From positions 2,356,001-2,420,000 of the forward strand of contig NC_007404.1 in the NCBI RefSeq assembly GCF_000012745.1: a DNA stretch of 64,000 nucleotides, written 5' to 3'. Made by a program: the position numbers and the translations under genes. The notes below the pieces were generated by a model. That model searched no databases, was not told where the DNA came from, and saw nothing but the letters and a program-made list of their open reading frames with translations. The DNA is from Thiobacillus denitrificans ATCC 25259 (GTDB taxonomy: Bacteria > Pseudomonadota > Gammaproteobacteria > Burkholderiales > Thiobacillaceae). Of the stretch, positions 25,513 through 35,795 are shown piece after piece. Positions within the stretch are counted from its first letter, which is position 1; each line of letters opens with the position of its first letter.

Positions 25513-28197
25513 TCATGCCGCGGCGCGGCTGGCCGCGAGCAGCCGTTTGAGCTCGGGCACGCACGACCCGCATTCGGTGCCACACTTCAACGCCGCTTGC
25601 AGCGCGCCGAGGTCGGCCCCCGCGTCGGCCGCGGCGACGATGTCGGCCTCTGCAACGTCGAAGCAGTTGCAGATCACGCGCCCGCGCACACGTCCGCCCG
25701 CCGGCGGATGCGCAACCGGAGCGAGCACCCAGGCGCGAAGCGCCTGCGCGTCGACGCCTTCGACGGCGAGGTCACGCAGCCAGGCAAACCCGGCGGTCTC
25801 GCCGGTGAGCCGCGCGGCGACGACGCGCCCGCCCTCGACGCGCACGCGCTTGGCGATCCCGCGCGGACGGTCCTCGTAATGCATGACCGTGAGCGGGTCG
25901 GCGAGGCCGAGCGCGGCGTCGAGTGCGGCGAGCAGTTCGTCGGGCACGGGATGCGCGTGCCCGACGCGCAGTGTCAGCACGTCATGCGCGCGCCCGGCGA
26001 GCCCCGCGGCACCGTACTCGCACGCGCGCAGGAGCGGCTGCACGGCGTCGAGCAGTCGCGCGCCGTCGCCGACCGCGATCGCGGCCATGCGCCACGGCAG
26101 ATCGGCGCGCGCGACCTGCACCGCCGCGTGCTTGAGTTCGGGCTGCTTCGACACGGCATCGAAGGCCGGCAGCGTCAGCGCGTTGGCTCCAAGGCCCGAC
26201 ATGAAGCGCGCGCCCCAGTGCATCGGCAGGAAGCACTGGCCGGGCCGCACAGCCTCGCTCGCCTCGACTTCGACGACGACCTCGCCGCGGCGGCTCTTCA
26301 CGCGCACGAGTTCGCCGGACGCCAGCCGACGCAGCGCGAGATCGCGCGGATGCATCGCCAGCCGCGGCGCGTCGGCATGAGCGAAGAGCCGGGCGACGCG
26401 ACCGGTGCGGCTCATGCCGTGCCAGGCGTCGCGCAAGCGGCCGGTGTTCAGATGCAGCGGGAAGCGCGCGTCGATCGCCTCGGCGACCGGGCGGTAGGGC
26501 GCGGCATGAAAACGTGCGCGTCCCGAGCCGGTCGGGTAGACGCCGTCGGCGTAGAGCCGCACGCGCCCCTCGACGGCGCCCTCGGCAAACGGCCAGTGTT
26601 GCGGGCCTGCGTCGAGCCTGGCATAGGAAAGCCCGGTGATGTCGAGGTCGCGTCCGCGCGTCGTTTCGCGATGCTCGTCGAAGACATCCTCGGCGCACGC
26701 GTAGGGAAAGAGACGAACGCCACGCTCGGGATCGAGGCGACGCGCGAAGTCGGTGACGATCTCCCAGTCAGCGCGCGCCTCACCGGGCGGCGGGACGGCG
26801 GCGCGGACGCGCGCGATGCGGCGTTCCGAGTTGGTCATCGTGCCGTCGGTTTCGCCCCAGGCCGCGGCAGGCAGCAGCACGTCGGCGAAGCCCGCGGTCT
26901 CGGTGTCGGCGTACGCGTCCTGCAGCACGACGAGCTCGGCCGCGGCGAGCGCCTCGCGCACACGCGCCTGGTCGGGCAGCGATTGAGCCGGGTTGGTGCA
27001 CGCGATCCACAGCGCGCGGATTTCGCCGCGCCGGACGGCGTCGAACATCTCTATCGCAGTCTTGCCGGGCTGCCCGGGCAGCGCGTCGACGCCCCAGAGC
27101 CGCGCGACCTCGGCACGGTGTTCGGGATTGTCGAGCTCGCGATGCGCCGAGAAAAGGTTCGCCATGCCGCCGACCTCGCGCCCGCCCATCGCGTTGGGCT
27201 GGCCGGTCAGCGAGAGCGGCGCGGCACCGGGTTTGCCAATCTGCGCGGTGGCGAGGTGCAGGTTGATGAGCGCGGCGTTCTTGTCGACGCCGCAGGTCGA
27301 CTGGTTGAGCCCCTGGCAGTAGAGCGACAGGGTCGGCCCCCGCGCGAACCAGCGCGCGGCGGTGACGATGTCGGCCGCGGGCACGCCGCAGATCGCGGCC
27401 GCCTTCTCGGGCGTGTAGTCGCGCACGAGGTCGCGCAGCGCCGTCCAGCCTTCGGTATGCGCGTCGATGTAGGCGCGGTCGACGCGGTCTTCCCACAGCA
27501 TGACGTTGAGCATGGCGTGAAACAGCGCGACGTCGGTGCCCGGCAGGATCGCGAGGTGCAGGTCGGCCTCGGCCGCGGTGTCGGTGCGACGCGGGTCGAC
27601 GACGACGAGCTTCAGGTCGGGGCGGGCGCGCCGCGCGGCCTCGATGCGGCGGAACAGGATCGGGTGGGCGTAGGCAGTGTTCGACCCGGCGATGAACAGC
27701 GTTCCGGCTGCCTCGATGTCGTCGTAGCAGCCCGGCGGCGCGTCGACGCCGAGCGTCGCCTTGTAGCCGGCGACTGCGGACGACATGCACAGGCGCGAGT
27801 TGGTGTCGATGTTGTTGGTGCCGACGAGGCCGCGGGCGAGCTTGTTGAAGACGTAGTACGCCTCGGTCGTGAGCTGGCCCGAAACGTAGAACGCGACCGC
27901 GTCGGGTCCGTGTTCGGCGACGACGCTGCGGAATTTCTCGGCGATGTGGTCGAGCGCGTCGGCCCAGCCCGCGCGTGCGCGCACCGACGTCCTGTCGCGG
28001 CGAAATTCCGGATGGCGCGCGCGGCCCGACGCAGCCGCGGCGGCGAGGTGAAGTGTCGCACCCTTGGTACACAGGCGACCGCGGTTGGCCGGATGCGCGG
28101 GATCGCCGGCGACGCCGGTGACGACGCCGGCGTCGGCCTCGATCAGCACCCCGCAGCCGGTGCCGCAATAGCAGCAGACAGATGAAACGACAGACAT
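25513..28197 (-). CDS. nasA: Assimilatory nitrate reductase catalytic subunit (NasA)
   Basis: This is a molybdenum bis-MGD enzyme reducing nitrate to nitrite in the cytosol, 894 residues. The N-terminal [4Fe-4S] site is CCYCGTGC (8-15) with GRLCTKG near 39-45. The Mo ligand is the Cys in [10 protein letters not shown] near 135-145. The C-terminus carries a BFD-like [2Fe-2S] domain ([25 protein letters not shown]), as in NasA forms that take electrons through a fused cluster. It is first in the operon, divergent from katE. No transporter or NasT/NtcA-type regulator is in the window. Confidence 0.95.
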   Translation of the reverse strand: MSVVSSVCCYCGTGCGVLIEADAGVVTGVAGDPAHPANRGRLCTKGATLHLAAAAASGRARHPEFRRDRTSVRARAGWADALDHIAEKFRSVVAEHGPDAVAFYVSGQLTTEAYYVFNKLARGLVGTNNIDTNSRLCMSSAVAGYKATLGVDAPPGCYDDIEAAGTLFIAGSNTAYAHPILFRRIEAARRARPDLKLVVVDPRRTDTAAEADLHLAILPGTDVALFHAMLNVMLWEDRVDRAYIDAHTEGWTALRDLVRDYTPEKAAAICGVPAADIVTAARWFARGPTLSLYCQGLNQSTCGVDKNAALINLHLATAQIGKPGAAPLSLTGQPNAMGGREVGGMANLFSAHRELDNPEHRAEVARLWGVDALPGQPGKTAIEMFDAVRRGEIRALWIACTNPAQSLPDQARVREALAAAELVVLQDAYADTETAGFADVLLPAAAWGETDGTMTNSERRIARVRAAVPPPGEARADWEIVTDFARRLDPERGVRLFPYACAEDVFDEHRETTRGRDLDITGLSYARLDAGPQHWPFAEGAVEGRVRLYADGVYPTGSGRARFHAAPYRPVAEAIDARFPLHLNTGRLRDAWHGMSRTGRVARLFAHADAPRLAMHPRDLALRRLASGELVRVKSRRGEVVVEVEASEAVRPGQCFLPMHWGARFMSGLGANALTLPAFDAVSKQPELKHAAVQVARADLPWRMAAIAVGDGARLLDAVQPLLRACEYGAAGLAGRAHDVLTLRVGHAHPVPDELLAALDAALGLADPLTVMHYEDRPRGIAKRVRVEGGRVVAARLTGETAGFAWLRDLAVEGVDAQALRAWVLAPVAHPPAGGRVRGRVICNCFDVAEADIVAAADAGADLGALQAALKCGTECGSCVPELKRLLAASRAAA

Positions 28198-28466
28198 GTT
28201 GGCTCCTCGGTGAGCCTTTCAGCAGGCCGCGTGCCAGCCGCGGTATCGCGCAAATTCAAGGACTTGGCGGAAGCGAGCCGGCGCCGGCGCGCGCCCTCGG
28301 TGCGCCTCGGGGGGCGCGCGCCGCAAATTGGTGCGAGGTGCGGCGCCGATGCGCGCCCGGGTCCCGCGACGCCGCTTCAAGACAGTCGCCGCTGGCCGCC
28401 CGGCCTTGTCTAGCGCCCCTGAGCGCCTATAAAGACGAGTCCAAGCGCACGTTCAGGAAAGCAACG

Positions 28467-30551
<2,085 letters not shown>

Positions 30552-30671
30552 GCGCACGGCGCGCGGCGGAATAGCGCGGAGCGCGCGTCAACCTGCGCGC
30601 CGCGCAAAAGGCCTTGAGGGATTTTCGGCCCGTTGCGCGGGGCAGGCGATACCGTCGGTTGGAGGACAGGA

Positions 30672-30791
30672 ATGTTTACGGACAACCCGTTTCTCGCCGT
30701 GGCCATGTTCGTGTTGCCGCGGTTCGGGAGATGGGGCTGCCGGTCCGCCACATCGTGTCCCGAACCGCGGTCGACTTTCGGCCGGTCTTGA
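30672..30791 (+). CDS. Possible 39-residue peptide or relic with strong ribosome site
   Basis: GGAGGACAGGA leads directly into an ATG encoding MFTDNPFLAVAMFVLPRFGR followed by a Cys/Ser/Arg-rich tail. The first 16 residues resemble the N-terminus of the AprM-type protein in this window (MIDSNPFAELAAFISP), suggesting a fragment of a paralogue that has lost the rest. It lies in the gap between katE and hsp20, and a long inverted repeat starts inside it. It could equally be noise. Confidence 0.3.
   Translation: MFTDNPFLAVAMFVLPRFGRWGCRSATSCPEPRSTFGRS
30717..30770. repeat. 13-bp perfect inverted repeat with 28-base spacer
   Basis: Arms CCGCGGTTCGGGA (30717-30729) and TCCCGAACCGCGG (30758-30770) are exact reverse complements. 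The structure could be a large hairpin in the katE-hsp20 gap or the ends of a small decayed element. No T-tract follows. Confidence 0.7.
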
Positions 30792-30815
30792 ATTAGACCG
30801 GGCCGCCACTACATT
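30787..30815 (+). promoter_or_regulatory. Candidate promoter of the hsp20 gene
   Basis: TTGAAT (30788) and TACATT (30810) are 16 bp apart, and the -35 reads CTTGAA, as in heat-shock sigma-32 promoters. The -10 lacks the full CCCCAT block, so a sigma-70 or mixed promoter is as likely. The leader to hsp20 would be about 60 nt. Confidence 0.4.
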
Positions 30816-30878
30816 GAATGCATGGCCGCCCGGCGCGGCTTGAGGCTGTATTCACCAACTTCTTTTTGGAGAGCAATC

Positions 30879-31328
30879 ATGGCCAACATTTCGCGGTACG
30901 ACCCGTTCAGCATGTCCCGGATCGACCCCTTCACCGACCTCGATGATTTCTTCAAGGGCTTTTTCGTCCGCCCGGCACTCATGGAAGGCGGCGCGCAAGC
31001 CCCGCTGCAGATCAAGATGGACGTGAAGGAGAACGACAACGCCTACACCATCCACGCCGACATCCCCGGGGTGAAGAAGGAAGACATCCAGGTCAGCGTC
31101 GACGGCAACCAGGTCTCGATCAGCGCGGAAACCCGGAGCGAAAAGGAAGAGAAGGAAGGCGAAAAGGTCCTCCGTTCCGAGCGCCACGTCGGCAAGATCG
31201 CGCGCAGCTTCACGCTTCCTCATGAAGTCGACGACGCCCAGTGCCAGGCCAAATACAGCGACGGCGTGCTCGAACTGACGCTGCCGAAGAAGGCCGCCGC
31301 CTCGGCGAAGAAACTGTCGATCCAGTAA
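30879..31328 (+). CDS. Small heat-shock protein, Hsp20/alpha-crystallin family
   Basis: This 149-residue ATP-independent chaperone keeps unfolding proteins soluble. N-terminal arm MANISRYDPFSMSRIDPFTD; alpha-crystallin domain about 43-140 (KMDVKENDNAYTIHADIPGV, VSISAETRSEKEEKEGEKVL, RSFTLPHEVDDAQCQAKYSD, GVLELTLPK). The C-terminal tail has KLSIQ rather than a clear I-x-I motif. GGAGAG lies six bases before the chosen ATG. It is followed by three tandem terminators. Confidence 0.95.
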   Translation: MANISRYDPFSMSRIDPFTDLDDFFKGFFVRPALMEGGAQAPLQIKMDVKENDNAYTIHADIPGVKKEDIQVSVDGNQVSISAETRSEKEEKEGEKVLRSERHVGKIARSFTLPHEVDDAQCQAKYSDGVLELTLPKKAAASAKKLSIQ

Positions 31329-31362
31329 GGCCGCGCAGCAGCGGTCGCTCCCCGCCTGCGCG

Positions 31363-31464
31363 TGCCGCGGCGTCCCTAGGGCGCCGCTTTTTTTTTGCCG
31401 GCCGCCCTCGGCGGCGCCGCTTGTTTTTTTCGGGCGGCGTCCTCAGGCGCCGCCTTGTTTTTTT
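31363..31464 (+). terminator. Three tandem intrinsic terminators with exact 34-bp period
   Basis: Units 31363-31396, 31397-31430 and 31431-31464 each hold a GC hairpin followed by a T-run. Stems are GCGGCG/CGCCGC, GCCGCC/GGCGGC and GGCGGCG/CGCCGCC; tails are nine T, then TTG plus seven T twice. The units are related but diverged, so this looks like a tandem triplication of one hsp20 terminator. It insulates the downstream membrane-protein gene. Confidence 0.85.
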
Positions 31465-31551
31465 CCCCAGCGGGGTCGGGCGTTCTTTCGTGTCGGCGCC
31501 CGCCGGGCCGACCGCTGCTATCGTTTCGCCACTCCCCTTCGAGACCCGACC

Positions 31552-32868
31552 ATGGAAATCCTGCTGTTGACCGGCCTGATTCTGCTGAACGGCGCCTTGG
31601 CCATGTCCGAGATCGCGCTGATCACCGCGCGCCGCGGGCGCCTCGTTCGACTCGCCGAGGACGGCAGCGCTGCGGCCGCGGTCGCCCTGCGCCTGCACGA
31701 CGACCCGACGCGCTTCCTGTCCACCGTGCAGGTCGGCATCACCTCGATCGGCATCCTCAACGGCATGATCGGCCAGGCGGTGCTCGCGGAGCCCTTGGCG
31801 CGGTGGCTGCATTCCCTCGGCGTCGAGGCCGAGGTCGGTGGGGTCGCCGCGACCGCGCTCGTCGTCCTCGTCGTCACCTATGTCTCGATCGTCATCGGCG
31901 AACTGGTGCCCAAGCGCATTGCGCAGTTCAACCCCGAGAGCGTCGCCCGCCGCGTCGCGCGGCCGATGCAGGCGCTGGCCCTGCTGGCGCAGCCCTTCGT
32001 GCGGCTGCTCTCGGTGTCGACCGATACGATCCTGCGCCTGCTCGGCAAGCAGGCCGCGAGCCAGAGCGACGTCATCGAGGAGGAAATCCACGCGCTGCTC
32101 GACGAGGGCTCGGAATCGGGCGCGATCGAGCGGCAGGAGCGCGAGATGGTGCGCAACGTCTTCCGCCTCGACGAGCGCCATATCCATTCGCTCATGGTGC
32201 CGCGTGCCGACATCGTCTACCTCGACGTCACGCTGCCGCTCGAGGAAAACCTGCGACGTGTCGCCGACTCCGAGCACTCGCGCTTTCCGGTCTGCCGCGG
32301 CGGCCTCGACGAGGTGCTCGGCGTCGTCACCGCCCGGCAACTGCTCCAGCAGACGCTGCAGCGGGGCCGGCCCGATCTCGGCGGGCAGCTGAGCCCGGCC
32401 GTCTACGTGCCCGAGAGCCTGACCGGCATGGACCTGCTCGAGCAGTTCCGCGCCTCCGACGCGCACATGGTGCTCGTGATCGACGAATACGGCGAAATCA
32501 ACGGCCTCGTCACGCTGCAGGACGTGCTCGAGGCGGTGACCGGCGAATTCACGCCGCGCAACCTCGACGAGGCGTGGGCGGTGCAGCGGGCCGACGGCTC
32601 GTGGCTGCTCGACGGGCTGATCCCGATCCCCGAGCTGAAGGACCGCCTCGATCTGAAAAGCGTGCCCGATGAAAGCCGTGGCCGCTACCACACCCTGAGC
32701 GGCATGGTCATGTGGCTGTCGGGACACCTGCCGCAGACCGGCGACGTCGTGGACTGGGAAGACTGGCGGCTCGAACTGATCGACCTCGACGGCAAGCGCA
32801 TCGACAAGGTGCTGGCGACGCGTCTGCCAGATGCGCCGGCCGGCACTGCGGCCCCCGACGCACGTTGA
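31552..32868 (+). CDS. CNNM/CorC-type membrane protein (DUF21, CBS pair, CorC_HlyC domain)
   Basis: This 438-residue protein has an N-terminal DUF21 membrane domain with four helices (within residues 1-150), a CBS pair (about 195-320; MVPRADIVYLDVTLPLEENL, HMVLVIDEYGEINGLVTLQD) and a C-terminal CorC_HlyC domain (about 340-425). The family is linked to magnesium or cobalt efflux; the older haemolysin label is misleading. The downstream gene queD is convergent. Confidence 0.92.
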   Translation: MEILLLTGLILLNGALAMSEIALITARRGRLVRLAEDGSAAAAVALRLHDDPTRFLSTVQVGITSIGILNGMIGQAVLAEPLARWLHSLGVEAEVGGVAATALVVLVVTYVSIVIGELVPKRIAQFNPESVARRVARPMQALALLAQPFVRLLSVSTDTILRLLGKQAASQSDVIEEEIHALLDEGSESGAIERQEREMVRNVFRLDERHIHSLMVPRADIVYLDVTLPLEENLRRVADSEHSRFPVCRGGLDEVLGVVTARQLLQQTLQRGRPDLGGQLSPAVYVPESLTGMDLLEQFRASDAHMVLVIDEYGEINGLVTLQDVLEAVTGEFTPRNLDEAWAVQRADGSWLLDGLIPIPELKDRLDLKSVPDESRGRYHTLSGMVMWLSGHLPQTGDVVDWEDWRLELIDLDGKRIDKVLATRLPDAPAGTAAPDAR

Positions 32869-32887
32869 GGCAAGGACCGCCGCCGCG

Positions 32888-33256
32888 CTAGGAAGCGGTC
32901 GGCTCGCCGCGGTAGATGCAGCCCGAGTCGTGGGTCTCCATGACCCGGATCTGTGACAGGCCGGGCAAGGACGGCTTCAACTGCGCCCACAGCCAGATGG
33001 CAAGCCGCTCGCTGGTCGGATTGTCGAGTCTGTCGACGTCGTTGAGGTAGCGGTGGTCGAGCGCCTCGTGGATCGGCCGCCACGCTGCCTCGATCTCGGC
33101 GAAATCGCAGACCCAGCCAAGACGCGCGTCGACCTCGCCGCTGACCGTCAGCTCGACCTCGAACGAATGCCCGTGCACGCGCGAGCAGCGGTGGCTGGCG
33201 GGCAGCGCGGGCAGGCGCCGCGCGCATTGCAGGTGAAAGATGCGGAAGATGTCCAT
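32888..33256 (-). CDS. queD: 6-carboxy-tetrahydropterin synthase (QueD) family, one zinc ligand altered
   Basis: QueD converts 7,8-dihydroneopterin triphosphate to 6-carboxytetrahydropterin for queuosine synthesis. The 122-residue protein matches E. coli QueD closely through VHGHSFEVEL, WVCDFAEIEAAWRPI, LDHRYLNDVDRLDNPTSE and the end GCIYRG. Catalytic C24 and zinc ligands H28 and H30 are present. The third zinc ligand, the His of the usual AAHRLP, is R13 here (CARRLP). H8 or C11 could substitute, or the protein may have changed function. Confidence 0.85.
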   Translation of the reverse strand: MDIFRIFHLQCARRLPALPASHRCSRVHGHSFEVELTVSGEVDARLGWVCDFAEIEAAWRPIHEALDHRYLNDVDRLDNPTSERLAIWLWAQLKPSLPGLSQIRVMETHDSGCIYRGEPTAS

Positions 33257-33331
33257 GACGCATTCTCGCCGATGCGCCGCGGCCTGACCATGCGTGCCGC
33301 GGCCGGGGGGTGCGCCGCCGGCCGCGGGCGT

Positions 33332-34468
33332 CTAGGCTGCCAGTTGCTTGAGCAGGGCCGTTCGCCGGCCGGTTTCGCTTCCGGTCAGGACGAAACCCTG
33401 CATCTCGCCGGCCTTGCCGAGGTGGAGCGCGCAGACCCCGCCCTCGCCGCAGTCGACCTGCCAGCCGCCGGCAACACCGGCCTTGGGCGGCAGCACCGCG
33501 ACCGGTTGTGCCGGCGTCTTCACCATCACCGGCATCGCGGGATACGCGACAGCGGTCGGCGTGCCGGTCAGGGTCGCCGCGAGTGCGCGCGCCTGCACGA
33601 GCAGCGGCTGCACGAATGGCAGATTGGCGCCGTCGACTTCGGCGCAGTCGCCGAGCGCATAGACGTCTGCGGCGCTCGTCTCGAGCAGGCGGTCGGCCCG
33701 GATTCCGCGCCCCACCTGCATCCCGGCCGCCTGTGCGAGTTGCACGCGCGGCCGCAGGCCGATCGCGGAGAGCACGACCTCGGCGACAACGGCGCTGCCG
33801 TCGTCGAGCACGAGGCGGTAGCCGCCGGCATCCGGCTCGACGCTTTTCGCGCTGCGCCCGAAATGCCAGGTCACGCCGAGCGCGGCGAGGCTGTCGGCCA
33901 GGCGCTCCCCCGCTTCGGGCGGGATCAGGCGTTCGAGCGGCCAGGCACCGAGATGCACGACGTCGACCGCGAAACCGGCCTGCGCGAGGTCGTTGGCGAA
34001 TTCGCAGCCGATGAGGCCGCCGCCGAGCACGGCGACGCGCCTCTTGCCCTCGATCGCGCGACGGAAGGCCGCGTAGTCGGCGAGATCGTTCACGGCCAGA
34101 ACGTCACCCGCCGCGCTGCCGGACAGCCCGTGCGGGATCGGGTCGGCACCGAGCGCGAGCACGAGCTTGCCGTAGCCGAGTTCGCCCTGGTCGGTCTGCA
34201 CGCGCCGGCGGGTCGTGTCGATCGCGAGAACGCGCGTCCGCGGCTTCACCGTCGCACCGAAATCGGCTGCCATCTTCTCGGGTGATGCCCCGGCCAGCGC
34301 GGCCGCCGACTTGCCCGCGGCGAGCGCGTTCGACAGATTGGGCTTCGAATAGAAGACGCCGTCGTCCGCCGTCACGAGCGTGACCGGCGTCGTGCTGTCG
34401 CGCTTGCGGATTTCCTTGAGCAGGGTGTAGCCGGCGAGGCCGGAGCCGACGATCAGTATCGGTTGCAT
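33332..34468 (-). CDS. Rubredoxin-NAD(P) reductase-like FAD oxidoreductase
   Basis: This 378-residue pyridine nucleotide-disulfide oxidoreductase-type flavoprotein has FAD motif ILIVGSGLAGYTLLKEIRK (4-22), NAD motif VAVLGGGLIGCEFANDLAQ (about 146-164), and the second FAD motif DVYALGDCAEVDG (about 268-280). It also has the C-terminal rubredoxin-reductase domain. No redox CxxC is present, as expected for rubredoxin reductases. It directly follows rubredoxin and rubrerythrin genes, supporting electron delivery NAD(P)H to rubredoxin to rubrerythrin. Confidence 0.9.
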   Translation of the reverse strand: MQPILIVGSGLAGYTLLKEIRKRDSTTPVTLVTADDGVFYSKPNLSNALAAGKSAAALAGASPEKMAADFGATVKPRTRVLAIDTTRRRVQTDQGELGYGKLVLALGADPIPHGLSGSAAGDVLAVNDLADYAAFRRAIEGKRRVAVLGGGLIGCEFANDLAQAGFAVDVVHLGAWPLERLIPPEAGERLADSLAALGVTWHFGRSAKSVEPDAGGYRLVLDDGSAVVAEVVLSAIGLRPRVQLAQAAGMQVGRGIRADRLLETSAADVYALGDCAEVDGANLPFVQPLLVQARALAATLTGTPTAVAYPAMPVMVKTPAQPVAVLPPKAGVAGGWQVDCGEGGVCALHLGKAGEMQGFVLTGSETGRRTALLKQLAA

Positions 34469-34492
34469 GGGACGCTCCTTGGTTGTTAAAAC

Positions 34493-34510
34493 CGGGGGCC
34501 GCGGCCCCCG
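34493..34510 (-). terminator. 18-bp GC palindrome with TTTT between rubredoxin and its reductase
   Basis: CGGGGGCCGCGGCCCCCG is a perfect palindrome seven bases past the rubredoxin stop; on the coding strand GGTTTTAAC follows. It looks like a weak terminator that would let only part of the transcripts reach the reductase gene. Confidence 0.6.
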
Positions 34511-34516
34511 TGGCGG

Positions 34517-34687
34517 TCAGGCGACGACTTCGACCATCTCGAAGTCGGCCTTCGCGACGCCGCAGTCGGGACATTCCCAGCCTTCGGGCACGTCCTCCCA
34601 GCGGGTGCCCGGCGCGATGCCGTGCTCGGGGTCGCCTTGGGTTTCGTCGTAGATGTAGCCGCAAACGATGCATTGCCAGGTTTTCAT
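34517..34687 (-). CDS. Rubredoxin
   Basis: This 56-residue one-iron electron carrier has both ligand pairs: [10 protein letters not shown] (6-15) and [12 protein letters not shown] (39-50), with the usual [15 protein letters not shown] region. AGGAAG precedes the ATG. The gene sits between rubrerythrin and rubredoxin reductase genes. It is likely the separate electron donor replacing the rubredoxin domain missing from the rubrerythrin. Confidence 0.97.
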   Translation of the reverse strand: MKTWQCIVCGYIYDETQGDPEHGIAPGTRWEDVPEGWECPDCGVAKADFEMVEVVA

Positions 34688-34725
34688 GAGTCTTCCTTTC
34701 GATTGAGTCTGTTCGGGTTTCGCGG

Positions 34726-35199
<474 letters not shown>

Positions 35200-35285
35200 G
35201 ATCGGCTCCTTGTCGAGTTATTCACGATGTCAATCAAGACAGAAGCGATGATAGAGATGAGCGAATAATCGATCCAACGGATAGT

Positions 35286-35297
35286 ATTGATATCAAT
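35286..35297. promoter_or_regulatory. 12-bp palindrome upstream of the rubrerythrin gene
   Basis: ATTGATATCAAT is a perfect palindrome 87 bases before the rubrerythrin start, in an AT-rich stretch unusual for this window. It recalls an FNR half-site pair (TTGAT and ATCAA) with no spacer, so FNR binding is unlikely. A redox regulator is plausible but unproven. Confidence 0.4.
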
Positions 35298-35384
35298 GAT
35301 TGATGTTTTCAATCGGCCGTTCTCGGCCTGCAGGTCCTGCCGGGTCTGGCGGTCGGCCGATCGCAGGGCCGACGCGCCTCGGCG

Positions 35385-35795
35385 ATGATCGACTGGACCT
35401 TGTTCGGCTCGGCCCTGTTGTCGTCGACGCTCTTTCCGGGCGGCTCGGAAGCCTTGCTGCTCTATCGCCTGCACGGCGGCGCGGACCCGCTCGCGAGCGT
35501 CGCAACTGCGACGGCGGGCAACGTGCTCGGCAGTGTCGTGACCTATGCGATGGGGCGTTTCGGGCGCGCCGCACTGGTCCGCCCCGCTGCCGCAGCCGAG
35601 CGGCGCATGGCGCGCGCCGAACGTTGGTTCGGGCGCTTCGGGCGCCCGGTGCTGCTGCTGGCCTGGCTGCCGGTCGTCGGCGACGCGCTCTGTCTTCTCG
35701 CCGGCGCGTTGCGCGTCGGCCTCGCGAGCTTTGTCGTGCTGGTGACGCTCGGCAAGCTCGCGCGCTACGCCGCGCTCGCCTGGACGGTGGTGTGA
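35385..35795 (+). CDS. YqaA-type small DedA/SNARE-associated membrane protein
   Basis: This 136-residue protein has hydrophobic stretches near 5-18, 35-56, 82-105 and 108-134. Motifs fit the YqaA branch: LSSTLFPGGSEALLLY, ATATAGNVLGSVVTYAMGR and LLLAWLPVVGDALCLLAGAL. DedA relatives flip or transport lipids; the role of this short form is unknown. It is convergent with the RND gene, whose stop begins at the next base. Confidence 0.85.
   Translation: MIDWTLFGSALLSSTLFPGGSEALLLYRLHGGADPLASVATATAGNVLGSVVTYAMGRFGRAALVRPAAAAERRMARAERWFGRFGRPVLLLAWLPVVGDALCLLAGALRVGLASFVVLVTLGKLARYAALAWTVV

Noticed and set aside
25597-28185. An 862-codon plus-strand frame opposite nasA
   Set aside because: Same reason: low-complexity Arg/Gly/Val-rich translation with no recognisable motif, fully inside nasA.
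30816-30878. ROSE or fourU RNA thermometer in the hsp20 leader
   Set aside because: No anti-Shine-Dalgarno stretch that would pair well with GGAGAG was found in the short leader.
31210-32727. A 505-codon minus-strand frame with Lys/Arg-rich repeats opposite the CNNM-type gene
   Set aside because: The Lys/Arg repeats are the reverse reading of the three T-rich terminator units, and the rest is antisense to a real gene.
35240-35300. OxyR-type ATAG/CTAT array upstream of rubrerythrin
   Set aside because: Two ATAG elements are 30 bp apart and lack the paired CTAT at the required spacing.
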